The position numbers were made by a program, and so were the translations under genes. Of a stretch of 64,000 nucleotides of DNA, positions 54,410 through 61,998 are shown in pieces. Position 1 is the stretch's first letter; each line of letters begins with the position of its first letter. Below the pieces are notes generated by a model. The model saw nothing but the letters and a program-made list of their open reading frames with translations. It was not told where the DNA came from and searched no databases. Source of the stretch: Pantoea sp. SOD02 (GTDB taxonomy: Bacteria > Pseudomonadota > Gammaproteobacteria > Enterobacterales > Enterobacteriaceae); contig NZ_CP102605.1 of NCBI RefSeq assembly GCF_024707505.1, positions 496,001-560,000 on the forward strand, read 5' to 3'.

Positions 54410-54955
54410 ATGGCGCAGAATTCACTGCTGATGTCGGCAATCACCGCCTGTCGCACCAAGCTAAATGCATTTATTCGCGGACGAACCGCAGTGCGTGAAG
54501 ATGCCGACGATATCTTGCAGGAAGTCACTTATAAGCTGATGCAAGTGGAGCAGCCGGTGGAGAATGTCGCCGCCTGGCTGTTCCGGGCGGCACGCAATGA
54601 AATGACCGATCGGGCACGGAAAAAGCGTGAGCTGCCGCTGGCCGATTTTTTCGGCGGCAATGAAGAGAATGATTTCCCGGAAGATGAGCTGGCAGAAACT
54701 TTATTTGGTGTGCCACAAACGCCGGAGGATGAATATCTCAAAACGCTGCTGTGGGAAGAACTGGAGGCAGCGTTAGCCGAATTACCGGACGCGCAGCGTG
54801 AGGTGTTCGAGAAAACCGAACTACTCGGCTACAGCTATAGCGAACTGGCTGAAGAGAGCGGCAGCAGCGTGCAGACGTTATTATCGCGCAAGCACAAAGC
54901 GGTTTTATTTCTGCGCACGCGACTGCGCAACCTGTATGACGAAATAACCGGATAA
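54410..54955 (+). CDS. ECF-type RNA polymerase sigma factor
   Basis: A 181-aa group 4 sigma factor. Region 2 is near residues 15-75 (DADDILQEVTYKLM, VAAWLFRAARNEMTDRARKK) and region 4 near 120-170 (ALAELPDAQREVFEKTELLGYSYSELAEESGSSVQTLLSRKHKAV). No regions 1 or 3 are present, as expected. It is 5 nt downstream of the His-rich membrane protein gene and most likely co-transcribed. Its ribosome site is weak, so translation may be coupled. Targets unknown. Confidence 0.92.
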   Translation: MAQNSLLMSAITACRTKLNAFIRGRTAVREDADDILQEVTYKLMQVEQPVENVAAWLFRAARNEMTDRARKKRELPLADFFGGNEENDFPEDELAETLFGVPQTPEDEYLKTLLWEELEAALAELPDAQREVFEKTELLGYSYSELAEESGSSVQTLLSRKHKAVLFLRTRLRNLYDEITG

Positions 54956-54976
54956 CCCGATTGCCTGGCAATCGGG
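54956..54976. terminator. Terminator-like hairpin between convergent genes
   Basis: CCCGATTG pairs with CAATCGGG around CCTGG directly at the end of the sigma factor gene. Only a short T-rich stretch follows on the + strand. It lies between the sigma gene and the convergent metallo-hydrolase gene and could serve both. Confidence 0.55.
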
Positions 54977-54983
54977 CCTCATT

Positions 54984-56021
54984 TTACCACCACGGTTTCT
55001 CTTGCTGCGGCTGCAAAAATTGCACGCCCTGCCCGATTTGCGGCATCGACAGGTTAATTTGCTGTTCCTGCGCCAGCGCCACGATTTGATTAAGCGGATC
55101 GTTCCATTGATGGAATGCTAAATCGAAAGCGGCATTGTGAATCGGGAACAACCATTTCGCGTTAAGATCGATAAAGGCTTTGATGGTGTCTTGCGGCAAC
55201 ATATGAATATCGGCCCAGCGCCGGTCATACGCACCGTTTTCCAAAAAGGCCATGTCGAATGGACCAAATTTATTGCCGATCTGTTTGAAACCGTCGAAAT
55301 AACCGGAATCCCCGCCAAAGAACAGGCGGAAATCATCGCTGCTAATGCTCCATGAGCACCACAAACGTTTATTGCTGTCGAAGATTCCACGGCCAGAAAA
55401 GTGCTGCGATGGCGTCGCAACAAAATGAATACCGCCGATATTCTCTGATTCCCACCAATCCAGCTGAGTAATTTTTTCCTGCGCAACGCCCCACGACATT
55501 AGCAAATCGCCCACACCAAGCGGTGTGAGGAAATAGCGCACACGATCTTTGAGATGCAAAATGGTGTGATAATCCAGATGATCGTAATGATCATGCGAAA
55601 GAATGATCCCTTCGATAGGCGGCAGATCTTCTAGCGCTATCGGCGCAGGTTGAAAACGTTTGGGACCAAACCACTTAAACGGCGACGCGCGCTGGGTAAA
55701 TACCGGATCGGTCAGCCAATATTTCCCCTGCATTTTAAACAGCAATGACGAGTGACCAAGGCGAAATACGCTGTTATCCGCCGCCGCTGCAAGCTGCTGC
55801 GCGTCAAGTTGTATTAACGGCAGCGCAGCTTCAGGAGCGGTGTTTTTCGGTTTATTAAAGGCAAAATCCCAGAATAGTTTGGCGAATTCAGTCAATCCTA
55901 ACTGCTGGCGTGGGATCTTATTGTTAAACCTTTTGCCATCAAACTGAGCGGATTGCGGGTAGCTTTTTATATTGCAGCGAGAAATGCTCGAACTATTCAA
56001 CATTGATCTTTTACCTCTCAT
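54984..56021 (-). CDS. Metallo-beta-lactamase-fold hydrolase, NAPE-PLD/RomA-like
   Basis: A 345-aa zinc hydrolase of the lactamase_B_2 type, close in wording to NAPE-hydrolysing phospholipase D-like and RomA proteins. Motifs: LGHSSLLF, LTDPVFTQRASP, the zinc signature SHDHYDHLD (H-x-H-x-D-H), a histidine in TPSQHFSGRG, and GGDSGYFDGF for the metal-bridging aspartate. The N-terminal 50 residues are basic and lipid-enzyme-like. ATG 56021 has GAAGGA 6 nt upstream; 56003 is an alternative. The frame open to 56183 is rejected because it overlaps the next gene's start region. Confidence 0.85.
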   Translation of the reverse strand: MRGKRSMLNSSSISRCNIKSYPQSAQFDGKRFNNKIPRQQLGLTEFAKLFWDFAFNKPKNTAPEAALPLIQLDAQQLAAAADNSVFRLGHSSLLFKMQGKYWLTDPVFTQRASPFKWFGPKRFQPAPIALEDLPPIEGIILSHDHYDHLDYHTILHLKDRVRYFLTPLGVGDLLMSWGVAQEKITQLDWWESENIGGIHFVATPSQHFSGRGIFDSNKRLWCSWSISSDDFRLFFGGDSGYFDGFKQIGNKFGPFDMAFLENGAYDRRWADIHMLPQDTIKAFIDLNAKWLFPIHNAAFDLAFHQWNDPLNQIVALAQEQQINLSMPQIGQGVQFLQPQQEKPWW

Positions 56022-56137
56022 CGCGGGTCCTTCAGAATAGCCACTTTTAAGGCATCGCACATCGCATATTGGGCGATTGATGACATCGTCATCGCCGATA
56101 GGTAAAGTCACCCTTTTGCTTGATTTTACGAGGGAAA

Positions 56138-56467
56138 ATGAAACGTTTATTTGTTTACGGGACGCTGCAGCCAGGCCATTCAAATGCGCATATTCTGGAA
56201 AACATCGGCGGAGAATGGCTGGCGGGATCGGTTCGCGGCACCTTCTATGAACGTGGCTGGGGCGCAGCGGCGGATTTCCCCGGCATTGTATTGCAGGAAA
56301 ACGGCCCGCGCGTATCGGGTTATCTGTTTATGTCTGACAAGCTTGAACCACACTGGCCAATGCTCGATGAGTTTGAAGATGGCTATGATCGGGTGGAAGT
56401 TGATGTCACCACCAGCAATGGCGAACTGGTCACGGCGTGGATTTATCAGTTGCAGCCGCAGGTGTAA
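56138..56467 (+). CDS. Gamma-glutamylcyclotransferase-fold protein
   Basis: A 109-aa protein of the AIG2/GGCT-like family. The substrate pocket motif is Y-G-T-L-Q-P-G (residues 8-14) and the likely catalytic acid is the glutamate in DEFEDGYDR. Family members cyclise gamma-glutamyl amino acids or have related, often unknown, roles. ATG 56138 is preceded by GAGGG. It is divergent from the metallo-hydrolase gene with about 116 nt between the starts. Confidence 0.85.
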   Translation: MKRLFVYGTLQPGHSNAHILENIGGEWLAGSVRGTFYERGWGAAADFPGIVLQENGPRVSGYLFMSDKLEPHWPMLDEFEDGYDRVEVDVTTSNGELVTAWIYQLQPQV

Positions 56468-56609
56468 AAATGAACAAAAGAACCATTGAAAATGTGCGCA
56501 TACCTACCTACTATGCATGTACGGATAAATGCCGTACGTTAATAAGAACTGATTTTGTATCACTGATGTGAATTCTCGGTTCTTCATGAGAATAACTGGA
56601 GAAATAATC

Positions 56610-56900
56610 ATGGCAGGTTTGGCAAAAACCGAACGTCTTGAGCTTCGTATCAGTCCTGATGTTAAAAGCGAAATTGAAACTGCAGCGCAGATCAGCCGCG
56701 TCAGCGTTTCGCAATTCATTGCTGATTCTGCTCTGGAACGAGCAGCAAATGTGATTAGCGAGCATAGCCGTATCAAGCTGACTGAAGAGTCATGGAATGC
56801 TGTCATGGAAGCACTTGAAAATCCTCCAGCGCCCAATGAACGTCTTCGTCGTGCGGCGGCTCTCAGCAGAGAGGAAGCAACCTGGGAATGGAAACGGTAA
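56610..56900 (+). CDS. TacA-like antitoxin (DUF1778, ribbon-helix-helix)
   Basis: A 96-aa antitoxin. The N-terminal ribbon-helix-helix (TERLELRISPDVKSEIETAA) binds DNA as a dimer; the C-terminal part (KLTEESWNAVMEALENPPAPNERLRR) normally wraps around and blocks the GNAT toxin. ATG 56610 has GGAGA about 8 nt upstream. Its 3' end overlaps the start of the toxin frame by 13 nt. It looks intact, whereas its partner carries an internal stop. Confidence 0.9.
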   Translation: MAGLAKTERLELRISPDVKSEIETAAQISRVSVSQFIADSALERAANVISEHSRIKLTEESWNAVMEALENPPAPNERLRRAAALSREEATWEWKR

Positions 56901-57409
56901 AACTAACCATTGTGAAGTTTTCGGCTGATGTGCCACTCAACGTCGAAAACTTCAATTGTGGACGCCCCGAGTAAGACGAGTTTCTCAAAAAATATCTTGC
57001 GAAACAGCACGCTGATAACATCCTCAAAGCCTATCTGCTGATCACCAACGATGTGATTCCCGAAGTAATGGGTTTCTACACGGTGTCAGGCGGCAGCTAT
57101 GCCAAGGCGAATATGACGCGAGCCTATCAAAAGCAGGTTCCCTATCGTGAAACGTCGTGCATTACTTTGGGTCGTTTAGCGGTTGACCAACGTCTTGCCC
57201 GGCGCGGCTTCGGGACACAATTGGTCATCGATGCTTTGCGCGTTGCTTATTATGCCGCCGATGCCGTCGGTATATATTCAGTGATGGTTGAGGCAAAAGA
57301 TGAAGATGCCGCTGCCTTTTATCTCAAAATGGGGTTCATACCGCTTAAGTCGGAAGAGGATAAATTGAAGTTTTTCTTCCCGGTCGCCAGTATCAAAGCG
57401 TTGCTTTAA
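56888..57409 (+). pseudogene. TacT-like GNAT toxin with an in-frame stop codon
   Basis: Reading from ATG 56888 gives 173 codons of a TacT-family acetyltransferase toxin, but codon 29 (56972-56974) is TAA. It interrupts a conserved motif: the text before is NFNCGRPE and the text after DEFLKKYLAKQH, where intact relatives usually have a Leu, Trp or similar at this spot. Everything downstream is in frame and well conserved (CITLGRLAVDQRLARRGFGTQL, the acetyl-CoA loop; FYLKMGFIP at the end). Such toxins block translation by acetylating charged tRNA. A GTG at 57053 could start a 118-aa fragment lacking the first beta-strands. The gene is probably inactive by a single point change; a sequencing error is possible. 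Confidence 0.75.
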
Positions 57410-57419
57410 TTTTCCCTCT

Positions 57420-57442
57420 AAAGGGCTTAACGCCCTTTTCTC
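57420..57442 (+). terminator. Terminator-like hairpin after the toxin gene
   Basis: AAAGGGC pairs with GCCCTTT around TTAAC, 11 nt after the toxin stop, followed by TCTCC. The T-run is short, so strength is uncertain. Confidence 0.55.
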
Positions 57443-57496
57443 CTCGCAGGTCTTAATTGGCTTCTAGAATGAATCTCAAATAGACGAGAGGAATTC

Positions 57497-58294
57497 ATGA
57501 TGATCAAAATCTGCACGGCATGCGGCACATCGTACGATGAACAGCAAAGTAGGATCGAACACTGCAAAATCTGTGAAGACGAGCGGCAATTTGTGCCTGC
57601 CAGCGGACAAAAATGGATTTCACTGAATAGCCTGCAATCCACGCACTGCAATAAATGGCAGCAGCATGCTGCCAACTTATTTAGCCTGCAAACCGTACCC
57701 AACTTCGCCATTAATCAACGCGCATTTCTGCTGCAAACGCCGCACGGCAATATTCTGTGGGATTGCATCGCTAATTTCGATGATGCCACTAAGGCGATTG
57801 TCACCGCGCTGGGCGGTATTCACGCCATCGCTATTTCGCATCCGCACTACTACAGCACCATGCAGGATTGGGCGGCGGCGTTCGATGCGCCAATTTATCT
57901 GCACGCCAACGACAGTGAATGGATTATGCGCGATAGCCCGTATATCTCGCTCTGGCAAAACGACGAGCTGGAAATTGTGCCGAAGGTGAAGTTGATTCGT
58001 CTCGGCGGACATTTTGCCGGTGGCTGCGTGTTGTATTGGGCGCAGGATGGTGGCGTGTTGCTAAGCGGCGATATTGTGCAAGTCACGCCGGGCGCTAATG
58101 CGGTGTCATTTATGTGGAGCTATCCGAATATGCTGCCGTTATCAGTTACTGCGGTGAGCGATATTACTCGTCGTCTGGCGGCGCTGAAATTTGCGCGGCT
58201 TTATGGCGCATTTGAACAGCGGGAAATTCTCGCTGATGCGCAGCAGATCGTGATGCAGTCGGGCGAGAAATATATTGCCTGCTTAAACGCCTGA
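57497..58294 (+). CDS. Metallo-beta-lactamase-fold protein with N-terminal zinc ribbon
   Basis: A 265-aa protein. The first 30 residues contain two C-x-x-C pairs (CTACGTS and CKIC), a likely zinc ribbon. A lactamase-fold domain follows: FLLQTPHGNILWDCI, an atypical metal loop SHPHYYS in place of H-x-H-x-D-H, HFAGGCVLYW, and LLSGDIVQV. Loss of the usual Asp/His in the second half of the loop suggests one-metal binding or altered activity. ATG 57497 has GAGAGGA upstream. Function unknown. Confidence 0.75.
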   Translation: MMIKICTACGTSYDEQQSRIEHCKICEDERQFVPASGQKWISLNSLQSTHCNKWQQHAANLFSLQTVPNFAINQRAFLLQTPHGNILWDCIANFDDATKAIVTALGGIHAIAISHPHYYSTMQDWAAAFDAPIYLHANDSEWIMRDSPYISLWQNDELEIVPKVKLIRLGGHFAGGCVLYWAQDGGVLLSGDIVQVTPGANAVSFMWSYPNMLPLSVTAVSDITRRLAALKFARLYGAFEQREILADAQQIVMQSGEKYIACLNA

Positions 58295-58325
58295 ACGAAT
58301 AGTAAGCAAACGCGCCGCAGATGGA

Positions 58326-58354
58326 TGTACAGACGTCTAAACATCCATTATAGT
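58326..58354 (+). promoter_or_regulatory. Promoter with a MetJ-like box upstream of the MetQ/NlpA-type gene
   Basis: TGTACA (58326-58331) and TATAGT (58349-58354), 17 nt apart, form a good sigma-70 promoter. Between them lies AGACGTCT (58331-58338), identical to the consensus met box of MetJ. The next 8-mer AAACATCC matches at 5 of 8. MetJ binds tandem 8-mers with S-adenosylmethionine, so this gene is probably repressed when methionine is plentiful. Confidence 0.7.
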
Positions 58355-58385
58355 CCGTTCCCTACGTTAAGAGGGGATCTGCGCA

Positions 58386-59186
58386 ATGAAGAAAATTTTA
58401 CTCACGACTCTGCTGGCTGCTTCCGTGGCGCTGCTGAGTGGCTGCAACAAAGACGATGAAAATCAAATCAAAGTGGCCATTAACACCGGACCTGATCAGG
58501 CATTGTGGGAAACCGTGAAGCAAGTTGCGCATGACAAATATCAGCTGGATGTCAATGTGGTGGCCTTCAATGATTACGTGCAGCCGAATGAAGCGCTGTT
58601 CAACAAAGATGTCGATGCCAACGCCTTCCAGAGCCTGCCTTATCTGGAGATGCAATCCAAAGAGCGCGGCTACCACTTTGCCGTGGTCACCAACACCTTC
58701 GTGTTCCCGATTGCGGGTTACTCGCGCAAGATTAAATCGCTGAAAGAGTTGCCGGATGGCGCGACCGTGACCATCTCCAACGAAGCAACTACCCTTGGCC
58801 GCAGCCTGCTGCTATTGCAGGCGCAAGGCTTAATCAAAGTGAAACCGGAAGCGGGCCTGCTGCCAACCACGCTGGATATCACCGATAATCCGAAGAAGCT
58901 GAAAATTGTTGAAGTCGATACGCCGCAACTGGCGCGTACGCTGGACGATCCGCAGGTGTATATTTCGATCATCAACAACAACTTCGCCGCGCTGGTTAAT
59001 CTCTCCGCTTCGCGTGACGGCATGTTTATGGAAGGCAAAGCCTCGCCTTACGTGAATGCGATTGTGGCGCGTGAAGATAATAAAGACAGCCCTAACGTGC
59101 AGAAGCTGAAACAGGCTTTCCAGTCGCAGGAAGTGCTGGATAAGGCTAATGAGATCTACAAAGGCGATATTATTAAAGGCTGGTAA
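58386..59186 (+). CDS. MetQ/NlpA-family methionine-binding lipoprotein
   Basis: A 266-aa lipoprotein with signal peptide and lipobox L-L-S-G-C (Cys20). The mature part follows the MetQ/NlpA pattern: DANAFQSLPYLE, TNTFVFPIAGYSRKIKSL, LGRSLLLLQAQGLI, LLPTTLDITDNPKKL, and ISIINNNFAA. It captures methionine (or a derivative) in the periplasm for a MetNI importer. No metN or metI is adjacent, so it works with a distant transporter, as NlpA does. A perfect MetJ-type 8-mer in its promoter supports the methionine link. Confidence 0.88.
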   Translation: MKKILLTTLLAASVALLSGCNKDDENQIKVAINTGPDQALWETVKQVAHDKYQLDVNVVAFNDYVQPNEALFNKDVDANAFQSLPYLEMQSKERGYHFAVVTNTFVFPIAGYSRKIKSLKELPDGATVTISNEATTLGRSLLLLQAQGLIKVKPEAGLLPTTLDITDNPKKLKIVEVDTPQLARTLDDPQVYISIINNNFAALVNLSASRDGMFMEGKASPYVNAIVAREDNKDSPNVQKLKQAFQSQEVLDKANEIYKGDIIKGW

Positions 59187-59489
59187 TTTACGGTTTAATT
59201 AAGCCTATGTATGCCGGTGCGCTTAAATGCGCACCCGCCAAACCACCGTAGGGTCGCCATTCATGGCGACCGATTTTCCGCTTAACTGACAACATCCATC
59301 CTTCCGCGACTTCCCGCGTTAATCAGCTAAGCTCAGTTCATAAAATAAGCGCCGTATAAAAATGGTGTAAAAATATCGGTCATTGGCGTAAAAATGCTGT
59401 ACGTAAATTCGCCTGCCACTGTTCGCATCGGTCGCAAACAGGTATGTTCGCCCTCATTAGCTTCAACCCTGATAAACCACGGGAAATCT
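59187..59489. other. Intergenic region before kup
   Basis: No gene was found. It holds the composite palindromic repeat at 59216-59275 and the kup leader, which is AT-rich from about 59330 (ATAAAATAAGC, TATAAAAATGG) and probably contains the kup promoter. Confidence 0.6.
59216..59275. repeat. Composite palindromic repeat (two hairpins)
   Basis: GGTGCGCTTAAATGCGCACC at 59216-59235, then GTAG + GGTCGCCATTCATGGCGACC + GATT at 59248-59275. It repeats the pairing of companion and main palindromes seen at 1.35 and 51.3 kb, in the opposite order to 51.3 kb. Confidence 0.9.
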
Positions 59490-61358
59490 ATGAGTCAGAG
59501 TGAAAAACAGTCCTTGCCTGCTGGCATGCTGGCGGCCGCAGGGATCGTGTTTGGGGATATCGGCACCAGCCCGCTGTATACCCTCAAAGAGTGTCTCTCC
59601 ATTTTGCCTAACGGCGCTATCTCTACCACTGCGGTGATGGGATTTTTGTCGCTGATTTTCTGGGCGCTGACGCTGATCGTGACGCTGAAATATGTCTGCT
59701 TCGTGATGCGCGCCGATCATGACGGCGAAGGCGGCGTGTTGACGTTAATGTCACTGGCACGCCAGCATGTCGGACCCAAAGCGTCGCATATCATTGTGCT
59801 AGCGGGCTTAATTGGTGGCGCGTTCTTCTATGGCGATGGCGTGATCACTCCGGCAATTTCGGTGCTATCGGCGATTGAAGGTATCGAAGTGGTATCGCCT
59901 GAGCTGGATAAATATGTAGTGCCACTAGCGGTAGCGATTCTCACGCTGCTGTTCATCATTCAAAAACACGGCACCGAAAAGGTCAGTAAAGTGTTCGGCC
60001 CGGTGATGTTTGTCTGGTTTGTGTCGATTGCCCTGCTAGGTATTCGCGGCATCTTGCTCAATCCTGAGGTGCTGTATGCACTCAATCCTTCCTATGCGTT
60101 GACGTTCTTGCTCAGCCACAAAGCGTTGTCGTTTGCCGCGCTCGGCATGGTGGTGCTGGCGGTGACCGGTGCGGAAGCGCTGTACGCCGATATGGGACAT
60201 CTGGGCAAAGCGCCAATTCGTATGGCGTGGCTGGTGATCGCCATGCCCGCGCTAGTGCTTAACTACTTTGGTCAGGGCGCGCTGGTGATTGCCGATGCGC
60301 AGGCCATCAATAACCCGTTCTTTAATCTCGCGCCGGGCTGGGTACAGATTCCGCTGATTGTGCTGTCTACACTGGCGACGGTGATTGCGGCGCAGTCGGT
60401 GATTAGCGGCGTGTATACGCTGACGCATCAGGCGATTCGTCAGGGATTCCTGCCGCCGATGCGCGTCATTTTCACTTCGCATACCGAATCCGGCCAGATC
60501 TATATTCCGGTGGTGAACTGGCTGCTGTTTGTCGCAGTAACGGTGATTGTGCTGGCGTTCCGTCAATCTTCTGCACTCTCTTCCGCGTACGGCATTGTGG
60601 TGACCGGCACCATGGTGATTACCGCTTGTCTGGCGGGTGTGGTGGCACTGCGTAACTGGAAGTGGCCGCTGCCGGTGGCGCTGGTTTTCCTGCTGTGTAT
60701 GTTAAGCATTGATGTGCCGCTGTTCAGCGCCAACCTGATGAAGCTGCTCTCCGGCGGTTGGGTGCCGGTGTTACTGGCGCTGAGCATGATGGGATTGATG
60801 CTGATTTGGAGCAGCGAGCGTAATCGCCTGATCCGCAAATTGAATAACGATCCCGAAAGCCTGATGGCGCTGGTGCGATCGCTGGAAACCAATCCGCCGA
60901 GTCGTGTGCCTGGCACCGCCATCTTCCTGTCACGCAAAGAGCATGAGATTCCGCAGGCGCTGCTGCACAACCTCAAACACAACCGCGTGCTGCATAAACG
61001 TGTGGTGCTGCTGCATATCCGCACCACCGATATCCCGCGCGTCTACAATCAGAAGCGTCTCAGCATCACCCAGTTGTCGCCGTCGTTCTGGCAAGTAACC
61101 GCCGCTTATGGCTGGCGCGAGACGCCATCAATGGCGGAGATCCTGCATCTGTGCGGGCTGGAAGGATTGGGTTGTACCGTCAATGAAGCCTCGTTCTTCA
61201 CCTCGCACGACACGCTGGTGATGAAGAAGAGAAAAGGTTTGATGCGGGTTAAAGGCGGTATTTTCCATTTCTGCCAGCGCAACGCACAGCGCGCGCATGA
61301 GCAATTTAATATCCCGCCGAATCGGGTCATCGAGCTGGGCGGGCAGCGCGAGTTTTGA
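59490..61358 (+). CDS. kup: Low-affinity potassium uptake protein Kup
   Basis: A 622-aa K+/H+ symporter, the same length as E. coli Kup. The start text (QSLPAGMLAAAGIVFGDIGTSPLYTLKEC) and RADHDGEGGVLTLMSLA, GGAFFYGDGVITPAISVLSAIEGIE are characteristic. Twelve hydrophobic helices precede a soluble C-terminal domain of about 180 residues. It imports K+ driven by protons, mainly in acidic conditions. ATG 59490 aligns with the family start; the longer frame to 59394 is not supported. Confidence 0.95.
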   Translation: MSQSEKQSLPAGMLAAAGIVFGDIGTSPLYTLKECLSILPNGAISTTAVMGFLSLIFWALTLIVTLKYVCFVMRADHDGEGGVLTLMSLARQHVGPKASHIIVLAGLIGGAFFYGDGVITPAISVLSAIEGIEVVSPELDKYVVPLAVAILTLLFIIQKHGTEKVSKVFGPVMFVWFVSIALLGIRGILLNPEVLYALNPSYALTFLLSHKALSFAALGMVVLAVTGAEALYADMGHLGKAPIRMAWLVIAMPALVLNYFGQGALVIADAQAINNPFFNLAPGWVQIPLIVLSTLATVIAAQSVISGVYTLTHQAIRQGFLPPMRVIFTSHTESGQIYIPVVNWLLFVAVTVIVLAFRQSSALSSAYGIVVTGTMVITACLAGVVALRNWKWPLPVALVFLLCMLSIDVPLFSANLMKLLSGGWVPVLLALSMMGLMLIWSSERNRLIRKLNNDPESLMALVRSLETNPPSRVPGTAIFLSRKEHEIPQALLHNLKHNRVLHKRVVLLHIRTTDIPRVYNQKRLSITQLSPSFWQVTAAYGWRETPSMAEILHLCGLEGLGCTVNEASFFTSHDTLVMKKRKGLMRVKGGIFHFCQRNAQRAHEQFNIPPNRVIELGGQREF

Positions 61359-61674
61359 TCGGTCGCCATGAATGGCGACCCTACAAAATCCCGCGAAATA
61401 ACCGTAAGGTCGCCATTCATGGCGGCTTTATTTTTTTCCGCCAAATGTAACCAGATGCAAAAATAGTCGCGTAAGTTTGAATGAGTTGTGGCTGAATCTT
61501 TCTTAACATCTAATTAGCAATTAAAGCTAAAACGCTTAACCTGAAAAGGTGTTTATTAACTTCACCGGCAATGATCACCTGTCGTGAACATTTAGGGTTT
61601 AAGCGCATTATCAACAATTGAAAGATTCGTAGCTGCGGCCATTGGTTCAGCTACTATTTGCGAGGAGTATCGCC
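61359..61674. other. Intergenic region after kup
   Basis: No gene was found in these 316 nt. The first 70 nt hold two palindromic repeat units in opposite orientation (61361-61384 and 61404-61426). The remainder is AT-rich and should contain the promoter of the DUF1471-like gene. Confidence 0.6.
61361..61426. repeat. Inverted pair of dispersed palindromic repeats
   Basis: GGTCGCCATGAATGGCGACC + CTAC at 61361-61384 and, reversed, GTAA + GGTCGCCATTCATGGCGGC at 61404-61426, separated by 19 nt. They begin 2 nt after the kup stop codon. Confidence 0.9.
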
Positions 61675-61980
61675 ATGAAACAATTAATTAATGACGTAAT
61701 ATCTATTTTCACACCGCAATCTGTTAAACCGGTTTTAATTCGCGCTGATTTAACTCATCGCGAACTTTCATCAATTCATCCGGTAGGATTTACTTCGGTG
61801 AGCTGGGCGACCTCAATGGAAGAGCTGAATGACGCCTTTGTGCAGAAAGCCGTTGCCGCCGGTGCCGTGGGTTATCACATCACCGAAGTGGAATCCCACG
61901 AACCAGCGCACGATGGTCAACATATCATGGCCGCCACAGCCACTCTTTATCACATCAATAGCAAAGTGGCTTATGGCTAA
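61675..61980 (+). CDS. DUF1471-like (YdgH/BhsA/McbA-type) small protein
   Basis: A 101-aa protein whose C-terminal ~65 residues resemble the DUF1471 domain: GFTSVSWATSMEELNDAFVQKAVAAGAVGYHITEV and a closing A-T-A-T-L-Y-H strand. Typical members are small periplasmic stress or biofilm proteins. This one has no cleavable signal peptide, so it is either cytoplasmic or a divergent form. ATG 61675 has a GAGGAG site. It ends with a strong intrinsic terminator. Confidence 0.7.
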   Translation: MKQLINDVISIFTPQSVKPVLIRADLTHRELSSIHPVGFTSVSWATSMEELNDAFVQKAVAAGAVGYHITEVESHEPAHDGQHIMAATATLYHINSKVAYG

Positions 61981-61998
61981 TGTTTAATTTATTGGAAT

